Positions 57,915 through 64,000 of a DNA stretch of 64,000 nt are shown here, piece after piece. Below the pieces are notes generated by a model. It worked only from the letters and a program-made list of their open reading frames with translations, searched no databases and was not told the origin of the DNA. This DNA comes from Glebionis coronaria (taxonomy: Eukaryota > Streptophyta > Magnoliopsida > Asterales > Asteraceae). Position 1 is the stretch's first letter. Every line of letters starts with the position of its first letter. The position numbers and the translations under genes were made by a program. The DNA lies in NCBI GenBank assembly GCA_025667525.1, contig CM046881.1, positions 32,658,665 through 32,722,664 on the forward strand. Direction: 5' to 3'.

Positions 57915-59117
57915 ATGTCTTCATCCGATGAGTCCACGTCTACAGGAGCGTACTACAACCGTAGTTCGCAGTCGACCATCAGTTCATCAGTAGGACTACC
58001 TAGAGGATCGCCGTCAGGATATCCGTGGTACCGGATGGTTTCAGATGATGATGTAGAGAGAGAGGTTGAGGAAGTTCGTCATTCACCGATTCGTATTCCT
58101 GACGCATCAGCTGACGATGTGCTTAGCCTAGAAGGCGGGGGAGAGGATGACATGGACACTGACGTGGTGCAGTCACCAGGTCAGGCATCAGTGACTGGAG
58201 ATGAGACGGTAGAGGAGACAGAGGATGATGGGATGGAGTTTACAGATGGGGAAGGAGAGCCTATGGAGGTCACAGACACTGAGAACCCTCCTACTGCATA
58301 TGCCGCTACTCCTGAGGTTTCCCTAGCACACATCTCCTCATCTTCATCTGAAGACGAAGGAGAAAGGACTGCTATTCCTGCTCCAGCACCTGGTACTCTA
58401 CCTTTCTACTATGTGAGACGACGTCTTCGGGGGAGAGCTGCTCGACCACCACTTTCACCTTACAGACCCCTCATACCTTTCACTGCCACTGACAGGCATG
58501 CAGCCCGCACACCTGCCAGTTCTGTCCCAGAGGCACCATTACTACTACCACCACCAGAGACTGTACCTGCAGTGTACCAGGAGATGCTTACTGACGCTGG
58601 TATCTCTACAGGACCGAGAGCTACGACTCCTATTCCTAGGAGAGCTACGTCGACGGTGGTGATGCTTGGGGCGGCAGATGGTTGTGTGACGACACGGTTG
58701 AACAGGTTGGAGGATGCTGTAGAGGCTTTAGGTGAAGAGTACAATGAAGTGCAGGATAAGTTAGAAGCACTGGCGAAGAAGAGCCCAGTCAGGGATGAGA
58801 CAGTGTTGACGGTATGTGTGACCCGTCTACGAGGACAGCTTCTTACTGTTCTTGACCAGATGGAATCCATGCCGAACACTCGTCTTGAGGAGATTGAGAG
58901 CCTGATGACCCGTTGGGGAGTAGAGCCATTGGTGGAGACAGGCGGACTAGAGGCACCAGTGGATGACCCTGTTGCAGACTTGGATAAGAGGTTTAGAGCC
59001 GCTTGTCATGACACCGATGTTAGGTTGAGAGATTCCCAGGCTCGTGAGCTAGTGGTTGAGAGGAGATTAGCAGAGTTGGAGAAGGAGCTTCATCAGCGCC
59101 GTGAGGGCACTAGTTAG
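57915..59117 (+). CDS. Extra ORF upstream of gag in the Tekay element
   Basis: 400 codons, not part of the standard chromovirus gene set. I choose the ATG at 57915 (MSSSDESTSTGAYY) because the 46 codons before it are AT-rich and lack acidic composition. Residues 1-160 are strongly acidic and Ser/Thr-rich, the centre is Pro/Arg-rich (RRRLRGRAARPPLSPYRPL), and the last 130 residues form heptad-like helices (TRLNRLEDAVEALGEEYNEV and VVERRLAELEKELHQRREG) suited to a coiled coil. No catalytic, zinc-binding or membrane motif is visible. GC content and codon order are far more gene-like than the flanking DNA, and the frame is intact. I recall similar acidic 'MSSSDE' ORFs before gag in Asteraceae Tekay elements; function is unknown. 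Confidence 0.7.
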   Translation: MSSSDESTSTGAYYNRSSQSTISSSVGLPRGSPSGYPWYRMVSDDDVEREVEEVRHSPIRIPDASADDVLSLEGGGEDDMDTDVVQSPGQASVTGDETVEETEDDGMEFTDGEGEPMEVTDTENPPTAYAATPEVSLAHISSSSSEDEGERTAIPAPAPGTLPFYYVRRRLRGRAARPPLSPYRPLIPFTATDRHAARTPASSVPEAPLLLPPPETVPAVYQEMLTDAGISTGPRATTPIPRRATSTVVMLGAADGCVTTRLNRLEDAVEALGEEYNEVQDKLEALAKKSPVRDETVLTVCVTRLRGQLLTVLDQMESMPNTRLEEIESLMTRWGVEPLVETGGLEAPVDDPVADLDKRFRAACHDTDVRLRDSQARELVVERRLAELEKELHQRREGTS

Positions 59118-59380
59118 ATTTATTTTGTACCATCGACCTATCCCTGTATGACCACTAAGCTTTGAAGTTTGTCTTAGCTAGTTGGTATTTTATTTTCTCT
59201 TATTATGTTATGACAAACTATGATGTATTATCAAACGATTTCATGAATGATATTATGAGTTGCAAATTGAGAGATCATTATATATTGTGTATTATATCTT
59301 GGAGCATTTCATAATTGTGTTGTGTGTGCCATGCATGTTATGTCTGGCAAAAACTTATTATCCTATTACCTTGTTAGATT
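59118..59380 (+). other. Spacer between extra ORF and gag-pol
   Basis: An AT-rich stretch of 263 bp ending CCTATTACCTTGTTAG just before ATT-ATG of gag, which looks like a splice acceptor. Confidence 0.4.
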
Positions 59381-62300
59381 ATGGCGCCAGTTAGAAGATC
59401 CGAAACGCAGAATCCGCCAGCCGCTACCGGTGGAATTGACACTGCCCTGTTAAGCCAAATGATAGCCGAACGAGTGATCGAGGCACTCGCGACCGCTGAA
59501 GCAAACCGTACAGCTAGCACACAGGAGGAGACCAACCAAGGAGCTACAAATGCTATTGCACGTACTTGTACCTACAAGGAATTTCGTGCAGTTACGCAAG
59601 TAAGTTTCCGAGGTACTGAAGGAGCAGTAGGATTAACCAGATGGTTTGAGAAGCTAGAATCTCAATTTGGGATTAGCAATGTCGCTGAAGCCGACAAGGT
59701 GAAGTTTGCGTCAAGCACGTTAGTGGATGGTGCTTTGACTTGGTGGAACGTCTATGCTCGTGCAGTGACCATTGACGTTGCCCAAGCGACGCCCTGGAGT
59801 GAATTTAAAGCTATGTTCGTGAGGAAATACTGTCCCCGAAATGAAGTCAAGCAGATGGAAGTTGAGCTGTGGAACCTAAAGGTCAAGGGTACTGCTCTTA
59901 CTGCTTACAATCAGCGCTTTCAGGAGCTGATTTTGTTATGTCCTGAAATGGTGCCCAACGATGACCGATTGTTGGAGCGCTACATTGAAGGACTACCTTT
60001 AAGCATCAAAGGGAATGTGACTTCATCCAAGCCGACTGATTTGCACGAGGCAATCGACATGGCTCAGAGTCTGATGTACCAAGTGGTACAGGAGTTGGGA
60101 GAAAATACTGGGGATAAAAGAAAGTGGTCTGGCAACCACTACAACAACAATACCAACAACAACAACCCAAGCAACTACAACCAGAACAAGCGTCAAGAAG
60201 TAGCAAGAGTGTTCACTGCTGGACAAGGAAATACTGGGAACTACGCTGGGAGACTACCTTTCTGCGGAAAATGTGGTCGACACCACGAAGGAGCATGTCC
60301 CCCTACGTGCTACAATTGTGGGAAGGCGGGACATAAGGCAAAGGAATGCCGAGCACCACCTCGTGCTACTAATCAAAGAGGACCTGGAACGCAAGGTGGC
60401 CAAGGAGCTAATGTCACTTGCTTCGGATGTGGAGAGAAAGGACACTACAAGAACAAATGTCCGAGCAGTGGAAACCAAGGTCGTAATAACCAGATTCGAG
60501 GGAATCAAAATCAGAACCAAGGGAACCAGAAGCAGAATCAAGGGAACCGAGGAGGGAATAACCAAGCCACAACTAGTACTCCTGGAGGATTCACGGCACC
60601 TAGCAAAGTGTATCATCTCTGTGCTGAAGCTGCTGTGCAAGACAACAATGTTGTGACTGGTACGTTCCTAGTCAATAACAACTATGCTTCAGTACTATTT
60701 GATTCTGGTGCGGATAGGAGTTTTGTGTCGTCTATATTTAGTGAACGCCTAAATGTTACCCCTACTGCGTTAGACGTTAAGTATAATGTAGAATTAGCCG
60801 ATGGGAAGTCAGTAACCACCGACGTTATTCTGAAAGGATGTAGTGTAAGGCTACAAGGTCGTTCGTTTAGTATCGACCTACTCCCTATAGAATTGGGAAG
60901 TTTTGACGTCATCATTGGAATGGATTGGATGTCGAAGCATCACGCAGAGATTGTATGTCATGAGAAGTGTGTCCGTGTTCCTTATGGAAACGACGTACTC
61001 ATCATACAAGGCGAAAGAAGTGGTGTGAAGAATGGATCAAGATTGGAAGTCATCTCATGTATCAGAACCCAAAGATACATTGAGAAGGGATGTCCGGTAT
61101 TCTTGGTTCAAGTAACACAAAAGGAAGGAGAAGAAGATCGCGAGAAGAAGGTGGAAGATGTACCGATCGTTAGAGACTTTCCGGACGTATTTCCAGAGGA
61201 TTTACCCGGACTACCACCAGCACGGCAAGTGGAGTTTCACATCGAGCTTACACCAGGAGCCGCGCCTGTTGCTAGAGCCCCATACCGCCTAGCACCGGCC
61301 GAGATGACAGAGTTAGCTGAACAGATAAAGGAACTTTCTGACAAAGGTTTCATTAGACCAAGTTCCTCACCCTGGGGAGCGCCGGTCTTATTTGTCAAAA
61401 AGAAAGATGGATCCTTTAGAATGTGTATCGATTACCGAGAATTGAATAAGCTAACGATAAAGAACCGCTACCCATTGCCGAGGATTGACGATCTTTTCGA
61501 CCAATTGCAAGGATCCAGCATATACTCGAAGATCGATTTGAGGTCAGGATATCATCAACTAAGGGTTAGAGAGGAAGACGTTCATAAAACGGCTTTTAGA
61601 ACCCGGTACGGACACTACGAGTTCCAAGTTATGCCTTTTGGTTTGACAAACGCACCTGCGGTATTCATGGATCTCATGAACCGAGTTTGCAAACCATACT
61701 TGGACAAGTTTGTGATTGTATTTATCGATGACATCCTTATCTATTCTCGTAATGAAGAAGAGCACAAGGAGCATTTGAAGACCTTATTAGAGTTGCTAAG
61801 GAAGGAGAAGTTATATGCAAAGTTTTCCAAATGTGAGTTTTGGATAAACACAGTGCAATTCCTTGGACATGTGATCGACAGCAGTGGTATTCACGTTGAT
61901 CCTGCTAAGATCGAGGCTGTAAAGGATTGGGCGACTCCAACAACACCCACGGAGATCCGTCAATTCTTAGGTCTTGCTGGTTACTATAGGAGATTCATTG
62001 AAGGTTTCTCTAAGATAGCTAAACCAATGACGGAATTGACTCAAAAGGATAAGAAGTTTGAGTGGAAGGAAGAGCAAGATTTGGCATTCCAGACGTTGAA
62101 GCAGATGTTGTGTGAAGCACCGATACTAGCCCTACCTGAGGGTAATGAAGACTTTGTGGTGTATTGTGATGCATCCATAAAAGGGTTAGGTGCAGTACTG
62201 ATGCAAAGGACTAAGGTCATAGCTTACGCATCAAGACAACTAAAAGTGCACGAGAAAAATTACACAACTCATGACCTAGAGTTGGGAGCAGTGGTGTTTG

Positions 62301-64000
62301 CCTTGAAGATTTGGAGACACTACCTTTATGGTACTAAGTGTGTTGTATTCACTGACCATAAGAGTCTACAACATATTTTGAACCAAAAGGAACTCAACAT
62401 GAGACAACGACGTTGGCTAGAGTTGCTCAGTGATTATGATTGCGAGATCCGTTATCACCCAGGCAAGGCAAATGTCGTGGCCGACGCTTTGAGTCGAAAG
62501 GAGAGAGTTCTTAGGGTGAAGGCTTTAGTGATGACCATTGACTTAGACCTTTCATCCTTAATTCTCAAGGCTCAGAAAGAAGCAGTCGAGGAAGAAATGC
62601 TTAAGACTGAAGATGTTGGAGGAATGATGAAGAAGTTGGAAGCACGTTCGGATGGAACGTTATGCCTTGATAATAGGAGTTGGTTACCATGCCATGGCGA
62701 CCTACGATCCTTGATTATGCATGAGTCGCATAAGTCAAAGTACTCCATACACCCGGGATCTGATAAAATGTATCATGATCTGAAGATGTTGTATTGGTGG
62801 CCGAACATGAAGGCGGACATTGCTACATACGTTAGCAAGTGTTTGACTTGTGCCAAAGTCAAAGCCGAACATATGAAACCATCAGGATTATTGGTCCAAC
62901 CCGAACTGCCAGAATGGAAGTGGGAAAGGATCACTATGGATTTCATTACCAAGCTACCAAAGACCGCAGCCGGATTCGACACGATTTGGGTAATCGTCGA
63001 CCGACTCACCAAATCGGCTCATTTCCTACCCATCAAGGAGACTGATGGAATGGATAAGTTAGCAAGGACATACCTGGAGGAAGTAGTCACGAAGCATGGT
63101 GTGCCTGTGTCTATAATCTCCGACCGAGACAGCCGATTTACTTCGCAGTTTTGGAAGTCACTGCAGAAGGCATTGGGAACGCAGTTGGATATGAGCACTG
63201 CGTATCATCCCCAGACCGACGGTCAAAGTGAACGGACCATTCAAACCTTAGAAGATATGCTGAGAGCCTGTGTGATTGACTTTGGAAATAGATGGGATAG
63301 ACACCTACCTTTGGTGGAATTCTCATATAACAATAGTTATCACACTAGCATAAAGGCAGCGCCATTCGAGGCACTGTATGGTAGGAAGTGTCGTTCACCC
63401 GTGTGTTGGGCAGAGGTCGGTGAAGCACAACTCACTGGACCTGAGATCATACACGAGACTACTGAGAAGATCTTTAAGATTAAGAGCCGTATGCAAGCCG
63501 CAAGAGATCGACAGAAGAGTTATGCTGATATGAGACGCAAACCTCTTGAATTTGAAGTTGGTGACAAAGTCATGTTGAAGGTCTCACCTTGGAAAGGTGT
63601 GATTCGCTTTGGAAAGCGTGGAAAGTTAAACCCTCGTTACATTGGACCCTTCAAGATCATAGAAAGGATTGGCCCCGTAGCCTATCGTTTGGAATTACCC
63701 CAAGAACTTAGCCGAGTGCATAATGTGTTCCACATTTGCAATCTGAAGAAATGCTTAGCCGACGAAGCACTCGTTATCCCTTTGGAGGAGATTCAGCTCG
63801 ACGACAAACTCAACTTCATAGAAGAACCCGTAGAAGTCATGGACCGTCAAGTTAAACAACTCAAGCAAAGTCGTATACCGATTGTGAAAATCCGATGGAA
63901 CGCGCGTAGAGGTCCAGAATACACGTGGGAACGTGAAGATCAATTCAAGAGCAAGTATCCTCATCTTTTCGTTAACCAACCTACTACAACAACGTCTTGA
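59381..64000 (+). CDS. Tekay-type gag-pol polyprotein, intact
   Basis: A single 1,539-codon ORF from ATG 59381 to TGA 63998-64000. In order: gag core (about residues 60-270, [21 protein letters not shown]), a zinc region [14 protein letters not shown] plus knuckles [14 protein letters not shown] (about 309) and [14 protein letters not shown] (about 347), protease [12 protein letters not shown] (about 440), reverse transcriptase with FIDD (about 780), RNase H starting [15 protein letters not shown] (about 926), integrase with its zinc H-H ([11 protein letters not shown], about 1113) and CLTC (about 1154), catalytic D in ITMDFITKL (about 1186), D in IISDRDSRF (about 1246) and E in GQSERTIQ (about 1283), and a C-terminal chromodomain-like part ([17 protein letters not shown], about 1510). 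All catalytic residues are present with no stop or frameshift, so it could encode a functional enzyme set. The chromodomain is thought to steer integration toward heterochromatin in this lineage. Confidence 0.95.
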   Translation: MAPVRRSETQNPPAATGGIDTALLSQMIAERVIEALATAEANRTASTQEETNQGATNAIARTCTYKEFRAVTQVSFRGTEGAVGLTRWFEKLESQFGISNVAEADKVKFASSTLVDGALTWWNVYARAVTIDVAQATPWSEFKAMFVRKYCPRNEVKQMEVELWNLKVKGTALTAYNQRFQELILLCPEMVPNDDRLLERYIEGLPLSIKGNVTSSKPTDLHEAIDMAQSLMYQVVQELGENTGDKRKWSGNHYNNNTNNNNPSNYNQNKRQEVARVFTAGQGNTGNYAGRLPFCGKCGRHHEGACPPTCYNCGKAGHKAKECRAPPRATNQRGPGTQGGQGANVTCFGCGEKGHYKNKCPSSGNQGRNNQIRGNQNQNQGNQKQNQGNRGGNNQATTSTPGGFTAPSKVYHLCAEAAVQDNNVVTGTFLVNNNYASVLFDSGADRSFVSSIFSERLNVTPTALDVKYNVELADGKSVTTDVILKGCSVRLQGRSFSIDLLPIELGSFDVIIGMDWMSKHHAEIVCHEKCVRVPYGNDVLIIQGERSGVKNGSRLEVISCIRTQRYIEKGCPVFLVQVTQKEGEEDREKKVEDVPIVRDFPDVFPEDLPGLPPARQVEFHIELTPGAAPVARAPYRLAPAEMTELAEQIKELSDKGFIRPSSSPWGAPVLFVKKKDGSFRMCIDYRELNKLTIKNRYPLPRIDDLFDQLQGSSIYSKIDLRSGYHQLRVREEDVHKTAFRTRYGHYEFQVMPFGLTNAPAVFMDLMNRVCKPYLDKFVIVFIDDILIYSRNEEEHKEHLKTLLELLRKEKLYAKFSKCEFWINTVQFLGHVIDSSGIHVDPAKIEAVKDWATPTTPTEIRQFLGLAGYYRRFIEGFSKIAKPMTELTQKDKKFEWKEEQDLAFQTLKQMLCEAPILALPEGNEDFVVYCDASIKGLGAVLMQRTKVIAYASRQLKVHEKNYTTHDLELGAVVFALKIWRHYLYGTKCVVFTDHKSLQHILNQKELNMRQRRWLELLSDYDCEIRYHPGKANVVADALSRKERVLRVKALVMTIDLDLSSLILKAQKEAVEEEMLKTEDVGGMMKKLEARSDGTLCLDNRSWLPCHGDLRSLIMHESHKSKYSIHPGSDKMYHDLKMLYWWPNMKADIATYVSKCLTCAKVKAEHMKPSGLLVQPELPEWKWERITMDFITKLPKTAAGFDTIWVIVDRLTKSAHFLPIKETDGMDKLARTYLEEVVTKHGVPVSIISDRDSRFTSQFWKSLQKALGTQLDMSTAYHPQTDGQSERTIQTLEDMLRACVIDFGNRWDRHLPLVEFSYNNSYHTSIKAAPFEALYGRKCRSPVCWAEVGEAQLTGPEIIHETTEKIFKIKSRMQAARDRQKSYADMRRKPLEFEVGDKVMLKVSPWKGVIRFGKRGKLNPRYIGPFKIIERIGPVAYRLELPQELSRVHNVFHICNLKKCLADEALVIPLEEIQLDDKLNFIEEPVEVMDRQVKQLKQSRIPIVKIRWNARRGPEYTWEREDQFKSKYPHLFVNQPTTTTS

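Larger units (their letters stand above)
54502..64000 (+). mobile_element. Tekay-type chromovirus (Ty3), 5' part
   Basis: A plus-strand element inserted in SIRE gag. It has a 3,095-bp 5' LTR, an initiator-Met PBS, an extra ORF, then gag-pol with a chromodomain-type C-terminus. The window ends exactly at the pol stop codon; the 3' LTR and the second duplication (expected AAAAG) are outside. The intact pol suggests a young copy. Confidence 0.93.

Noticed and set aside
59381..64000. Internal and antisense ORFs within the Tekay gag-pol
   Set aside because: Shadows of the 1,539-codon polyprotein, which has full domain support.

Overview
The window is plant repeat DNA: nested LTR retrotransposons and no host gene that I can support. 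Primer-binding sites (PBS) match plant initiator-Met and Asp tRNAs, and the Copia and Ty3 polyprotein lineages (SIRE, Angela, Athila, Tekay-type chromovirus) point to a core eudicot. LTR styles and the accessory ORFs resemble what I know from Asteraceae; that assignment is inference. Host coding, rRNA, tRNA and CRISPR features are absent.

Layout. 1-15030 holds two related minus-strand elements ('A', 1-6060; 'B', 9829-15030) with initiator-Met PBS, separated by one minus-strand chromovirus-type LTR (6061-9828). A and B carry seven copies of a four-half-site palindrome built on CGCGGTWCCTTATC. B has one long ORF; A has none. 15285-30933 is a complete minus-strand Athila element with 3,674-bp LTRs and a GTACT target duplication. 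It sits in the 3' LTR of a minus-strand Angela-type Copia element whose pol remains at 31447-34125. 34130-54501 is a degenerate minus-strand SIRE-type Copia element with an extra 3' ORF. It is split at 41685-51258 by a plus-strand Athila-like non-autonomous element (AAGAC duplication) and cut in gag at 54501 by a plus-strand Tekay chromovirus (5' LTR 54502-57596, an extra 5' ORF, and an intact 1,539-aa gag-pol ending at the last base).

How the parts relate. Only the Tekay element keeps an intact polyprotein. The Athila pol is broken by single in-frame stops and two frameshifts although its LTRs are only about 1-1.5% different by eye. The plus-strand Athila-like element has no reverse transcriptase or integrase and would need enzymes in trans. 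Its coding content is a double retropepsin-like protein and a second, apparently spliced, gene. That second gene, the ORF of element B and the SIRE 3' ORF share a similar helical pattern, so one accessory protein family appears in three otherwise unrelated elements. Both non-autonomous families carry GC-rich palindromic modules just upstream of the LTR TATA box and again in non-coding internal DNA.

Insertion order inferred from interruptions: Angela (old host) received B and the full Athila; a chromovirus-type LTR lies in B and A lies at its edge; SIRE adjoins Angela and later received the non-autonomous Athila and the Tekay element.
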